Source: Akanthomyces muscarius (taxonomy: Eukaryota; Ascomycota; Sordariomycetes; Hypocreales; Cordycipitaceae). Taken from it: DNA of 64,000 nt. The DNA lies in contig NC_079241.1 in NCBI RefSeq assembly GCF_028009165.1, positions 124,001 to 188,000 of the forward strand, read 5' to 3'. This document shows positions 1 to 11,568 of the stretch, piece by piece (within the stretch, counting starts at the first letter, position 1; each line of letters starts with the position of its first letter). The notes below the pieces were generated by a model. That model was not told the origin of the DNA, searched no databases, and saw nothing but the letters and a program-made list of their open reading frames with translations. Made by a program: the position numbers and the translations under genes.

Positions 1-148
1 AGTAGAGGTGCAGGAGAGACGGCTGCCTTTGGATTTGCGCGCAAATAATGCTTAGCAGCGACTCTATCCTGTCACTACGCAACTCGTCCTCGAAGCCGAA
101 GCGATAGTTGGTCCGTACCACTGAATTAAATGAGTCCTCAAATGCCTA
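1..148 (-). other. Possible exon fragment at left edge
   Basis: The minus strand is open from position 148 to the window edge. Its composition looks like protein: a charged stretch containing NYRFGFEDELRSDRIESLL. The frame starts directly after an AAGTAG that would serve as a splice acceptor, and there is no ATG in it. No upstream donor is obvious, because MSH1 ends at 178 on the same strand. The stretch could be an exon of another minus-strand gene, a further exon of MSH1, or chance. I do not recognise the family. Confidence 0.25.
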
Positions 149-177
149 CTTATGCACCCACTTTCAATCTCGTTTTT

Positions 178-3135
178 TTATGCTTCGCTCCGTGAGCCGA
201 TTCGAAACCCGTTCTGCTCATTCAGCACCCTTTCCGCCATTTTTAGTGCCAGCTCCGGTAGTCCTGCTCGTTTTGCCGCTTTGAGAGCATGGCTACGGCG
301 GTTGGTGCCCTTCCGTAACCGATGGACATAGGCGAAACCGCCTTGTTCATCTTCCTCAACGTCCGTGCAATACGGTTGCACCGCACCATTGTCAGGGTCG
401 CACAGTCCATCGGCGGCCGCAAGATCCGCGACGCCGTGGAAGTGCGTCGCGAAGAGCGTGCGGCACTGGTTCACCGTAACAAGGTGGTGCAGACAGGCGT
501 ACGACACAGCAGTTCCGTCTTCCGGCGTAGTGCCTCGCCCGATCTCGTCCATAATGACAAAAGACCTCGGCGTGGCCTGTTTCAGAATGTGCGCCGTCTC
601 CAGCATCTCTACCATAAATGTGCTCTGGTCGCGATACAAGTCATCTGCGGAGCCAACGCGGCTAAAGATGGCATCGACAATACCAATCTCAGCGTGGGAG
701 GCCGGCACGTAGCATCCAATCTGCGCCAATATGGTAATAAGAGCACTTTGCCGCAAGAATGTGCTTTTGCCGGCCATATTTGGGCCGGTAATGAGCCAGA
801 GAGAGCCGGCCGCCGGGTTGCCTACCAAGCAGTCATTTTCGACAAAGGTGCGGCCCTGCTCGACGAGGCCACCCTCAACGGTAGGATGACGGCCGCCAAT
901 GATGGTGTGGGCCGTTGAATCGTTGAGGATAGGGCGCACGAGATCCCGCTCAACGGCTAGTCGGGAAAAGGACGTGGCAATGTCAAGCTCATCAAGGACA
1001 GCGGCATTCCGGCGCAGCTTGACGAGGTTGACGACAACGTGTTCTCTGAGAGACTGGAAGACGCGCTGCTCTTCGCGGCGAATGTGAAATCGTGCCTGGT
1101 CGAGACGCTGGCCGAGGAGCGTCCATTCAGGGAGGTGAAAGGAGCGCGTAGAGCGACTGGAAGACACAGTGCGAATTTCGGCAAGATTTTTGGCGTCTTT
1201 GCCTTTGATATGTGCAATATGACCTAGACCAGGTGTCCATTTCAATGCAAGACTTGGTGCGCTGAAACGTTCGCGAAGCGTCTCGTTGAGACACTCGCGT
1301 TCTTTCAAGAGTGAGGCCAGCTGTGAGTGTAGCCTACAAAGTGTTGGGCTTGCTTTTGGTTTCATAATCCATGCTTCATTGTCTTCGGCGTAGTATTCCT
1401 TAATGCTCGTGGGCCGCTTCCTCTTACCCTTTGGCAGCGACGATGCGTCTTCGGTAGAGCCTTCTGTGGCCACAACGCCTTCTGCAAGAGCCAGAATCTG
1501 ATTGGCTTCAGAGTCGGCGGCCTCTTGCTGTAGCACGACGCCATCCTCGTCGATGGCTTCTGTGATGCGACGGGCCAATTTGAGAGGCTCACGAAAATCT
1601 ATGCGCTTTGTGAGAGCAGTGAGGGGCTTCAAGGAAGTTTCCCGGGCTGACTTCTCCATAAGATCGACTATGTCTACGGTCGCTTCAATTGTATTTGCTA
1701 AGCCAATAAGATCGTCAGCGTCGCCCCGACCAAGCGCAAATCGTTGCACTAGGCGCTGCGAGTCGTGACTGCGTCGCAGTAGCGTGGTGATGAGGTCGCG
1801 GAGATCGGGTGAGGCAATAAAACAGGTGACCAAGTCCTGTCGGGATGTTATTAGGTCTTTTGAAGTGGAGGGTGCGCTGAGCCACTCATTGAGCAACCGA
1901 GAGCCGCTCTTGGTCACTGTGCGACGGATAGCGTGTAACAAGCTGCCTCGAAAGAAGCCGTCGCGAATCGTCTGCTTGACTTCAAGAGCGCGTAGGCTGT
2001 TCTTGTCTATCGTCATAATTTGCATATTCTCATGGCGGAGAGGGGGCTGCAGCTTCATGTTCATGCCTTGGAGCCGATCTTTGACGTAGTTGAGAATTAA
2101 GTTGCCCGCGCTTATTTCTTCTGCCGAAAAGCTGTCACGGGTAGCTTGAGACATTTCTGATTCGAGCATACTATTCCAGTCTGAGATGCTGGCTGACCCA
2201 CCAATGGGAGCGTATGTAATGAGATGCCTGTCTTCGGCAAGGACGGAGAATATGTCGTGCTCCTTTTGCGACTCAAAGTCCTCATCCAGTACAATTTCCG
2301 TAGGGCCGATCCGGGACAGAATTGAGCCGAGTGAAGCAACATTGGTCTGTTGTATAAAGAAATGGCCAGTGGAGAGATCCAGCCAGGCCAGGCCAAGAGG
2401 GATACTGTCACTGGATGTGGCGCCAGTCTGGTTAGGCACGTGGATGGCCATGGCGTAGTTGTTGGCATAGGGGTCGATGAAATTCTCGTCGATAAGAGTG
2501 CCAGGTGTTATGATGCGGGCAACCCTTCTGTTATGCATGAGACCGCCAGACTTGATCTTGTCTTCCTCATCATTGGGGAATTCCTCGGCCACGGCAACAT
2601 ATCTGTTGAGGTCCTGCACCAGAATCTTGAGATAGCGATCCAGTTGGAAGAACGGGAAGCCAGCCTGCGCACGGTTAGTTGTGGTGTTTAAATCCACGTG
2701 AAGGGAAAAGATTTCAGTGTCTACCATTGCAACCGGTCCGGCACTCGTCTTTTTCAAAGCCAGTTTTAGATTCAGCAGCGGCGCAAACTCGTCCGCATGT
2801 TCAAAGTAGAGCTCATAGAAGCCACCTACGCGAGTCAGTAGCACGCAGTTATCAAACTTGTCCATATTGCGTCGTGCTTGCAGCACCACAGTGGGATAGG
2901 CCGGTACATGCTTCTCTTCCTCTACGGGCAGAGGTGATGTCTGCACAGGACCCTGCGGCAAGTCAGACATCTGCACCGTCGTCCTGGTCTTTTTGCCCCT
3001 GACATGCGCGCCGACTAAGCCGACTGGCATCCAGCACCAGGGCAGCTGGACGCACGCGCGGCATCTGCGCGCTACCGCACATGTTCGATAGTTTGGGGGA
3101 TTCTGGAGTACATGGCTGGCACGTCTGCGGAACAT
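178..3135 (-). CDS. MSH1: Mitochondrial DNA mismatch repair ATPase MSH1 (MutS family)
   Basis: MutS-family protein that recognises mismatches in mitochondrial DNA. The N-terminus is rich in Arg and Ala, fitting a mitochondrial presequence. The mismatch-binding Phe-x-Glu motif lies in VGGFYELYF (F106, E108). The C-terminal ATPase has Walker A GPNMAGKST near spliced residue 762, the MutS signature YRDQSTFMVEM, and Walker B IMDEIGRGTT. The open frame is 985 codons, but 2665-2724 is very probably a 60-nt in-frame intron: GTAGAC donor, CTAAC branch, GCGCAG acceptor. Removing it restores the MutS domain I sequence VAMAGFPFFQ and leaves 965 residues, a normal MSH1 length. The start at 3135 is the first in-frame ATG. 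The next gene, alpha-mannosidase, diverges from a 2.2-kb gap. Identification is secure; only the far N-terminus is uncertain. Confidence 0.93.
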   Translation of the reverse strand: MFRRRASHVLQNPPNYRTCAVARRCRACVQLPWCWMPVGLVGAHVRGKKTRTTVQMSDLPQGPVQTSPLPVEEEKHVPAYPTVVLQARRNMDKFDNCVLLTRVGGFYELYFEHADEFAPLLNLKLALKKTSAGPVAMVDTEIFSLHVDLNTTTNRAQAGFPFFQLDRYLKILVQDLNRYVAVAEEFPNDEEDKIKSGGLMHNRRVARIITPGTLIDENFIDPYANNYAMAIHVPNQTGATSSDSIPLGLAWLDLSTGHFFIQQTNVASLGSILSRIGPTEIVLDEDFESQKEHDIFSVLAEDRHLITYAPIGGSASISDWNSMLESEMSQATRDSFSAEEISAGNLILNYVKDRLQGMNMKLQPPLRHENMQIMTIDKNSLRALEVKQTIRDGFFRGSLLHAIRRTVTKSGSRLLNEWLSAPSTSKDLITSRQDLVTCFIASPDLRDLITTLLRRSHDSQRLVQRFALGRGDADDLIGLANTIEATVDIVDLMEKSARETSLKPLTALTKRIDFREPLKLARRITEAIDEDGVVLQQEAADSEANQILALAEGVVATEGSTEDASSLPKGKRKRPTSIKEYYAEDNEAWIMKPKASPTLCRLHSQLASLLKERECLNETLRERFSAPSLALKWTPGLGHIAHIKGKDAKNLAEIRTVSSSRSTRSFHLPEWTLLGQRLDQARFHIRREEQRVFQSLREHVVVNLVKLRRNAAVLDELDIATSFSRLAVERDLVRPILNDSTAHTIIGGRHPTVEGGLVEQGRTFVENDCLVGNPAAGSLWLITGPNMAGKSTFLRQSALITILAQIGCYVPASHAEIGIVDAIFSRVGSADDLYRDQSTFMVEMLETAHILKQATPRSFVIMDEIGRGTTPEDGTAVSYACLHHLVTVNQCRTLFATHFHGVADLAAADGLCDPDNGAVQPYCTDVEEDEQGGFAYVHRLRKGTNRRSHALKAAKRAGLPELALKMAERVLNEQNGFRIGSRSEA

Positions 3136-5304
3136 GGAATCGATGAGACCGTCGAGTGATGTGCTTGCGATGTCTGGTAGAGTTTCAGCCGGTGTGGAAG
3201 GTCAGTGGTCTGTGGTGAGCGTGGCCGGCTGAAGCGCTGTATTTTTGGTGGGCCTAGCACCATAAGCTACGTAGCCACCGTCACGCGAACGGTTCCAACC
3301 TGGCCGCAGCATTATTGCAATCGAAGATCTCAGCAAACTCTTCTTGAGCAAGGAGTTTGATTCTTTCTCCAAGAGTTCTATCAAACTGGCGTAGCTTTAG
3401 AAACTATGCTCGGGGTAGACACACAGCTATACCAACACCAGGAAGGTAGTGGCTCAGGCACACACCGTGGTGCGGTTTCACAAACACGGCGTAACTGACG
3501 CGACGCGACGCTTGGTAGCTACTCGCCGCACGGGAGTGAGGCAGGCTTAATACATGTGTTTCTTGCATCCTCATGACAATTTATGATTGAATTTCGCTCT
3601 TGATCCTGCTCCGCTGTCAACTTCCTATGATACTAACGCCGATGCTCACCTCGATTGATCCGCTGCTCGATGGGCCTACGCCTTCGTCTACTTTTCAAAA
3701 CTTTGTAGAGTCAATCGGTATCCTCTCTCCGTATAGCATAGTCCACCCCAAACTTGAGATAATTTTGCTTCCGCTGCAGCCTTGGGCGTGACATGCGGCA
3801 TGGCAGGGTTGAATCGGACAAATAAATTGCCCAGTACACGATGTTAGCCGGCCAATCAATTCACAATACCTGCACTGATCTCTCGAATAGTAATCTCTCG
3901 AATATATAAAAGCAGTGCGGAGCAATCTATTTCCAGCACTAAAATATAGCAACTGTGGGTGCCCGGTTCCATGTTTCTAAGGGCGGGAGGTGCAACACAG
4001 GTAGGCTCGCCTTCTGCAACAGTGATTCACATACTAGGTACAAATCTTTAACTGAAGAGAGCGGGCAGAATCTTACATCGCGCATCATTTCCTCAGCATC
4101 GACAATCCATTACTCTTTTGTGTTGTTTCATATTTATTTATTCTTTCGATTCATTGCTCTGTCATAGTCAAGCTGCCGTCCATCAAAGCCACGCACTGAT
4201 TCATAATTTACATCCCTACCCGCCCATATACCTCGAAGGCGACGACTTGCGTCGACGGCCGAATATCGCTACTCTTTGACGTTAATACATCCAATACTTA
4301 TTCTCGAGTTCAACATGACCGCAACTGATGTGCCCGAGCGGCTCGCGATGAGGTAGGTTAGAAACCGTTGCCTATTATCCCGAGCCCCGTCCCGTCACCG
4401 CCAATGCTTCCGGCTTTAAACGCCACTGCTCGGGTACCGGAACAGAGAGTTGGGGGATTGCTAGTAGGGCCGCAGCCACCAACTTACAGCTGGGCCACGG
4501 CGCCATGACAGTCCCAGCCCAGCAGCAAGGCACGCGCTGGGGTGCAAGCCACCCAACCTTGCCGCCGCCTACCTATTCAACTGTCCCTAGCCCTCCGAGA
4601 GAAGCCTCTCTTTTGAAGTGCAAATCACCAGCAAATTCCTGGCAAGAGAAGAAGAGCCGAAGAAAAATCCTTTTTGGTGCCCAGTTTCTCTTGGAGCCTG
4701 CCTACCAGTACCTACCTCGGTTGCCTAGGTACCTACAACGTCACCCCCAAGGCTGGTTCCAGGCAACGCCGACCTGCCCGAACCAGCACCGGTCCCCCAC
4801 TCAACCACAAGCCATGTCACTAAAAGCTCCCGCGAAGGCCCTGAAGGCACCCCATTACCCCTCAGCAAACTGGCTGTGCGCCACTGGCCAGCTATTCTCA
4901 GCCAAGTGGCTCAAATATCTCTTCCCCAGCTTGTTCCCATCCTCCACTTTTACGACCCCTCCTCCACAATCGACACAAGGTTGCATGGCTTACGCCCACC
5001 TCTCTACCTCGACTTTCCCTCCTCCAACCTTTGACTCTTATATTTTCGAGCTGGATCCTCGCGCGAGGTTAAGACCACTCGCTTTCGCTCTCCATCATCT
5101 CATCTGCATTTGAGGTTCTGTTCAATTGCTTACTTTTACTCTCAACTGAACAGCCCAAACGCAGCGTTCAGCACCGCCTTGCCCGCCGGCTGTCCACGCC
5201 ATTCTACCGCGGCCGGTCTTTCTCATCCGCTACCACCGCGACTTCGTCGTATCTCCAACCGATCTGCCCCTCCTGCACCCGGCCACGCTTCCGAATCTGA
5301 TACT
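3136..5304. promoter_or_regulatory. Divergent intergenic region between MSH1 and alpha-mannosidase
   Basis: This 2.2-kb gap separates two divergent genes and should hold both promoters and 5' leaders. It contains short open frames, the longest at 4505-5113 on the plus strand, but none has a recognisable motif. The last 400 bases before the mannosidase start are pyrimidine-rich (CTCC/TTCC runs), as is common in fungal promoters. One copy of the palindrome TAGGTACCTA lies at 4726-4735. Confidence 0.5.
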
Positions 5305-8300
5305 ATGGGTGGCGGCCACGATCACAAGAGCAGGGGTGCCTACCCCATTTACGCCGATAAACCGGTCGGCGTAGCTAAAACAAGCATTCTTCAGGGCCGC
5401 ATCGAGCCATTTTACAAACCTGGACAATATGAGAAGGTCAATCTTTTGGCGTAAGCTCACAGCCATGTCTTCGTTTTTTCTCCTGCTGACACTCGGCAGA
5501 AACATGTACAATGCCCGCTACTCTGGCGAACCCAACATCAAACTCGCTGTTTGGGCTGCTCCCGGCCAGGACCGTCCATCTTTCCAGGAAGCTGTTTCCC
5601 ACGAGTTCAAGAAAGCTCATATTGGTGATAGTTTCGGTCCCTCTTGGACTACACACTGGTTTCATGTCACAATTACTGTTCCTCGGGAGCTCGCCGATGA
5701 GGAGTTTGTCATCCTCGAATGGGATGCCAACAACGAGGGCATGGTATGGACCGACGATGGAATGCCCCTCCAGGGCCTCACTGGAAACGGCGATCGTATT
5801 GAGTGGGTCATTCCCGACGACTTCCGCGACGGCAAGGAGCATGTCATTTACATTGAAATGGCCTGCAACGGCATGTTTGGCAACGCCCCCGATGGTACCG
5901 CTGACAACACGCCGCCCGACCCGAACAGATATTTTGCCATCTCCAAAGCCAATATCGCCGCCGTGAATTATCAAGCGCGCATGCTCCTTTTTGACATCTG
6001 GCAAATCGGCGACGCTGCCCGCGAGCTCCCCGAAGACTCGGCCGAACAAAACAAAGCCTTGGCTGTCGCCATGAAGATTATTGATACTTTCCAGGTCGAT
6101 AACCAAGACTCTATTCTCAAGTGCCGCAAGATTGCCCAAGAAATCATTGGCCCCGACGTCGACTCTCACCGCGTCTACGAGGTGGGCAAGGATCCTACCG
6201 TCTTCGGCATCGGCCATTGCCACATTGACAGCTGCTGGCTGTGGCCCTTTGATGAGACCAAGCGCAAGGTAGCCCGCTCTTGGTCCAGCCAGTGCGATCT
6301 CATGGACCGTTACCCAGAAGCACACTTTGCCTGTTCCCAGGCGCAGCAATACAAGTGGCTCAAGACGCTCTACCCTCGTGCCTTTGAGCGCGTCAAGGCC
6401 AAGGTTAAGGAGGGCCAGTTCCATCCGATTGGTGGTAGCTGGGTTGAGCATGACACCAACATGCCCAGCGGTGAGTCTCTTGTCCGCCAGTTCTTCTACG
6501 GCCAGCGCTTCTTCGAGTCCGAGTTTGGCTCCCGCAGTCGCACCTTTTGGCTGCCCGACACATTCGGGTACTCTAGCCAGCTGCCACAGCTTTGCCGCCT
6601 CGCCGGTATGGACCGCTTCATGACCCAGAAGCTGAGCTGGAATAACATCAACAATTTCCCTCACACTACATTCATGTGGGTCAGCCCGGATGGTAGCCAA
6701 GTCATTTGCCATATGCCTCCCTCCGAGACGTACACCTCAGAAGCCAACTTCTCCGACATTCGCAAGAGCATTTCCCAGCACAAGACGATGCGAACTGACA
6801 GCTCCTCACTCCTCGTCTTTGGCAAGGGTGACGGTGGCGGTGGTCCTACCTGGCAGCACCTCGAGAAGCTGCGCCGCTGCGCCGGCATTAGCAACACAAT
6901 CGGCGGTATTCCCAAGCTCAAGCTTGGTCTTTCAGTCGACGACTTCTTTGATCGTCTAACATCCAAGGCTGACGCCTTTCCAACATGGTACGGTGAGCTG
7001 TACTTTGAGCTCCACCGCGGCACCTACACCACCCAGGCCAACAACAAGTACTACAACCGTAAGGCCGAGGTCATGCTCCGCGACATTGAGCAGCTCGCCA
7101 CCATTGCCTCCATCAAAAACAAATCTTACAAGTATCCTACCGAGGACATTGATGACATGTGGGAGACTGTCCTGCTTTGCCAGTTCCACGACTGCCTTCC
7201 GGGCAGCTCTATTGAGATGTGCTACGATGACACCGACAAGCTCTACGCCGAAGTTTTCAAGACTGGCCACACACTCTTGAAGGAAGTTTACCAAAGCTTC
7301 AACGCCTCGAATCTCCGCGCCTCGTCTGTCCACGAGTCTGTCGTTCTCAACACTCTTCCCTGGCATCGTAAGGAGATTGTCGAGATTTCCGAGACTGAAG
7401 TTGGCGTTGCCTGCGGAGACGGCCAGCTGCTTCCCGTGCGCTCGTTCAAGACTCAAAGCACCGAGCCCGCTGTAACCTTGCGCCAAGTCACCAAGGATCA
7501 ATACGTCCTTCAGAATGAGCACTTTCGGATTGAAGTCGAGAGCGGCTGCATCACCTCCCTCTACGATCGTCTCAACGACCGCGAAATTGTTGAGCAGGGT
7601 GCCAAAGCAAACAGGTTCGTCATATTTGATGACATTCCCATCTACTGGGACGCCTGGGATGTTGAGGTTTACCACCTCAATACCAAGAGAAACCTCCAAT
7701 ACGGCGAGACTCGGGTCTATGAGGTCAAGCCTCACCGTGTGACACTTGTGACAGACATCCAGATCAGCAAGGAAAGCTCCATGAAGGCTTACATTAGCCT
7801 CTCGGCTTCGCTCAAGGGCCAGCCCTCATGGATCGAGTGCTCAGCCGAGGTTGACTGGCACGAAAGCAACAAATTCCTCAAAGTCGAGTTTCCCGTCAAC
7901 ATTGTCAACAACGAGGCTTCGTACGAGACCGCTTACAGTATCACCAAACGCCCCACTCACTACAACACCAGTTGGGACATGGCCAAGTTTGAAGTGTGCT
8001 GTCACAGGTTTGCCGATTTGTCCGAACACAACTACGGTGTCTCGGTTCTCAATGACAGCAAGTACGGCTTTGCCACCGCTGGTAAGGTGATGCGCCTGTC
8101 CCTCCTTCGCTCGCCAAAGTCGCCAGATGAACATGCCGACATGGGCAAGCATAATATCCGGTGGGCCATCTTCCCTCACAAGGGGGCGCTCTCCTCCGCC
8201 ACTGTCCGGGCCGGCTATGCTTTCAACACCCCCCTCAAGGTACTCTCAGCACCTAAGGCCGTGATTGACAGCCTCGGTAGTGCTCCAATCAGACTGGTTA

Positions 8301-8593
8301 ACGTCGATGAGTCTGCTTCGCTGATTTTGGATACCATCAAGCGCGGTCACGACGATGAGGATGTGAGCCGTCGCGAGGGCCTCTGTGTCAATCCTGGAAA
8401 GAGCGTCATCGTAAGAGTGTACGAGTCCCTTGGTGGCCACAGCCGAGGGACAATTGAGACGACCTTTGACGTCAAGCGTGTGTCCAAGTGCAACATTCTC
8501 GAAGACGAGGGCGAGGACGTGCCTTTTAGCGGCGGCAAATTTGCCATCAAATTGCGGCCGTTTGAGGTGGCCACCTTTAAGCTTCAGCTGTAG
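5305..8593 (+). CDS. AMS1: Vacuolar alpha-mannosidase, glycoside hydrolase family 38
   Basis: GH38 alpha-mannosidase of the AMS1/class II cytosolic-vacuolar type, which trims mannose from free oligosaccharides and reaches the vacuole by the Cvt/autophagy route in yeast. There are two exons: 5305-5450, then 5500-8593, joined across a 49-nt intron with a GTAAGC donor and CGGCAG acceptor. The join gives VNLLANMYNARY and a protein of 1079 residues, close to yeast Ams1. The metal-binding motif HCHIDSCWLWP is near residue 288. The nucleophile Asp lies in WLPDTFGYSSQ near residue 402, and WVEHDTNMPSGES is also typical. There is no signal peptide, which fits a protein that bypasses the ER. The start was chosen at the ATG that opens MGGGHDHKSRG; an upstream in-frame leader shows no conserved sequence. 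Confidence 0.95.
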
Positions 8594-9214
8594 GGCGATA
8601 ATGAAGTAGGGTGTGAGTGTGTGGAAGTTTGAGCGGCATTGTCAGGAGAAATTGCCAGATTGAGAAGGAGTTGTATGTTATCATCGTGACGCCTTTATCC
8701 TGAGTAAAATATACCAAGACATTCCCCTAGGCCAGTCTTCTCTGCCATGAGCAGGGAGTCACAGTATGTGATAAGATTGAGAGAATCTTTCACGGTTGTA
8801 TAGTGAGACAAAGAGAGCAACTGTCGTATGCCCATGGGCGTGGCTTAAAAGGTTCAGGCCAAGTCCAATTCTGCAGCTGACACACGGTGTATCACCTGGT
8901 ATGCTGGCTGTGAAGGCGATGGTAGAAAGCGGGTATTGCGGTTCTGTCAACACGCTTTCTATAGCAACAGTGCAAAAAGGTCTCTCGGGCGCATTGCTTT
9001 AGAAACTGACTTCGGAATGACTGTGGGTTGTTTCTTATCACCTAGTCGCTATTTTGTAGGTATTTTCACATTGTACGCTATTGAATGAATGTTTATACAG
9101 ATGTTTTACTATAGAATTGGATTGGATTATATAGGCCTGATGTAACATAATCGAGGTGAAAGTCCGTAAAACGATGGTCATAGGCATTATAAACCCAAAC
9201 ATACACCTACCGGA
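8594..9214. other. Convergent intergenic region
   Basis: This gap separates the convergent 3' ends of the mannosidase and kinase genes and presumably holds both 3' UTRs. It becomes AT-rich toward 9100-9200. I see no gene, repeat or RNA in it. Confidence 0.5.
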
Positions 9215-10613
9215 TTATGAGTCGTAGTTTCCCCCAGGTAGATTTTGAATGACAGCTTCTACCATAGTGATGAGTTGGTGGATATCGGGACGTTCTGTAG
9301 GCTCAACCTTGAGGCACTCGCGGACAATCTCGCGGATAGATTCGCTAATTGCAGGCTCTCCTGAGGCACCCTCTTCAGCACCAGCGCCAGCTGTGCCCGC
9401 CGCTGCTTTTGCCTTGGCGACCTGGATACTGTTGACGCGCTTAGCACCATTGGGGGACTGGTCGGGGAAGCGCCAGTCGCCGCCCATGATGCATAGTGAC
9501 AGCGTGCCGCCCGTCTCGTCGGAACGCATCTCAAAAGGTGACTTGCCAACGAGGCAGGCGAAGAGGGTGCAGCCAAGTGACCAGATGTCGACTTTGGTGT
9601 CGATGACGGCGCCGGTCTGAACGTCAAAGAGCTCCGGGGCGCGGTAAGGCATGGTGGAGTGCTCAGCGGCGGTCTCCTGGATTTGCAGCGCGACCGACTG
9701 CGATGTGACGGGGATAGGCGATGCCGCGACGGATCCAAGGTCCATGAGTATGGGGTTCGAGCCGGAGTCGTCTATCATGATGTTACCTGGCGAGCGAGTT
9801 AGTCGCGTTGGTCACCGAGGAGCTTGCAGCACGAACCTGGTTTAATGTCGCGATGCGCATATGCTTTTGTCTTGCCGCCCTGCCCGATCTGGTTCTCTGA
9901 TTCCATAAGAGGTCTTTCCTGCTCCGTCTCTTCGTCTTCTTCCGTACGTTTCGTCGATGAGCGACCGCCTCTACCACTGTTGCTCTGACCTGGGTGGTCG
10001 TCTGCCTCGTTGCCCATCTGCATGCGCTCTGCCGGCGGCGCGTGGTAGTCGTGCATGGCGCGCAGGGCCTTGCAGACGCCGAGAAATAGATTCATAAGGT
10101 GCGTCTCGGGGAATTTGGAGTGATTGACGAGGTTGGCGTTGATCATGTCCTGGAGGTTGCCGCGGCGGTAGTATGGCAATAGGACATAGACGGTTTTGGT
10201 GGCTTCATCGGCGCCGCGCTCGGTCGCAACGGCGTGGTCGGCCGAGGAGATGATGTTGGGGACGTGTCGGAAGAGGCGATAGGCTTCGACCTCGCGCATG
10301 GCCTGCTGGACGGACTCGGCGCCGAACGGGCAGCGAATCTTTTTAAGGGCAAAGTGCTCCTTGGTGGACGTGTCTTCGACGAGGTAGACATAGGAGAAGC
10401 CGCCCTGCAAGGGTTAGATTTCAATAATTAGGCACTGCATGCTATGAGGATTGCGCCTGCGGGTTGAGGCGCGCATAGACAACAAGAGCTCACCTCGCCA
10501 AGTAATTGCAGAATCTTGAAGCTACGACTGTTGACTTTGAGGGTTGGGGAGCCTGGGAAGCAGCTCAGGCAATTGCCAAACGAGTAGAAGAGGTCTTGAA
10601 ATATTTGCGCCAT
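9215..10613 (-). CDS. ENV7: Serine/threonine kinase of the NAK family, ENV7/STK16-like
   Basis: Protein kinase of the NAK/STK16 type; yeast Env7 is a palmitoylated vacuolar-membrane kinase that restrains vacuole fusion. Three exons on the minus strand: 10613-10494, 10404-9837 and 9786-9215, giving 419 residues. The first join builds the glycine loop LLGEGGFSYVYLVED, with the catalytic Lys in FALKKI. The second rebuilds the catalytic loop HRDIKPGN starting at H224. The metal-binding triplet is D245-Leu-Gly rather than Asp-Phe-Gly, as in STK16 (LMDLGS). The activation segment ends TMPYRAPELF. The N-terminus carries GNCLSCFPG, with two cysteines that could be acylated for membrane anchoring. An acidic, Ser-rich insert of about 50 residues precedes the catalytic loop. 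Confidence 0.9.
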
Positions 10614-11568
10614 CGCGACGGTTTTCTATGATGCGATCGGGCTGGTGTCGCGCAAATTTAGTCGTATCGATTTGTCGAAGGACCAGATGGGACGAGCAAA
10701 GACGGAGCGAGGCTCAGCTCAAGGCCCTTGGGAGAAGGTACGTGTTCGTGTCAGCTGAGGCGGCGCAGCCAGATCGAGCGTTGCGCTGAGCAAAGGCACC
10801 GCTGGGTGGGTAGGATCGAGGCCTGGCTAGCAAGCAAGCAAAGAGTTGCTCACGACGGCAAGAAAAGGCTGTGCAGTGTCGATGCGGTCAGAATCGATTG
10901 TAGTTATCGTTTTGTTGTTGATGTCAAGATTCAAGCCGAGCTCTCCGCTTGGAACGTCAGCTACCTAGGTAGGCCCCGGTTCCATTAGACGGGGGCTATC
11001 AAGAGTGGCCGGAATCAGTTAATGCAAAAGTGAAGAGGGCAGGACAAAACGGCGGATACTTGGAACGCAGGAGTGATAAAGGGATTAAAATTACCATGGA
11101 CGCTTATTCCTTCGATCCTACAGCTAATCATTCTTTTTTTTTTCGTCACACCTAGTCGTGCCGCCCTTTAGCGGCTCTGTCCTAGGGTTCTATGCAGCGG
11201 TTTGAAGTTAAAGGAATACGGAGTATGTGAGCTTCACACTCATTTCACGGTCCGTGAATATAATAAAATGCATACCTACTCCATATAATTATATCCTAAA
11301 AATAAAGTAGCTCAATTTTCTACCATCCGATAGCATCCCGTACGCCCGACATGTACTTGCGTAACGGTCAACAGCGGGCACGCTCAAGCTACCCTAGGCC
11401 GGTCAACACGTTCTTTTCATTAACAAAAAGGATTAGCAAAACAAAATCTACAATGCTATGGGGTAAGGTATTTTTGATCTTTGCCCGCTACTTTGCAACT
11501 GTTTCAAGCACGTATCATTACATGCAGACATTCATGAGTAGGTTGCCGTGACACTGGAGCGTGGGTAC
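10614..11568. other. Gene-free region upstream of the kinase
   Basis: About 950 bases hold the kinase promoter and then AT-rich sequence around 11,200-11,330. TACCTAGGTAG occurs at 10962-10972, a relative of the dispersed palindrome. Short open frames on either strand show no motif. Confidence 0.4.

Noticed and set aside
4505..5113. 202-codon plus-strand frame upstream of the alpha-mannosidase
   Set aside because: Pro/Ser/Thr-rich low complexity, no motif, lies in the promoter/leader region and is not in a spliceable frame with the gene.
5438..6712. 424-codon minus-strand frame inside the alpha-mannosidase
   Set aside because: Antisense shadow; its length comes from the GC-rich third positions of the real gene.
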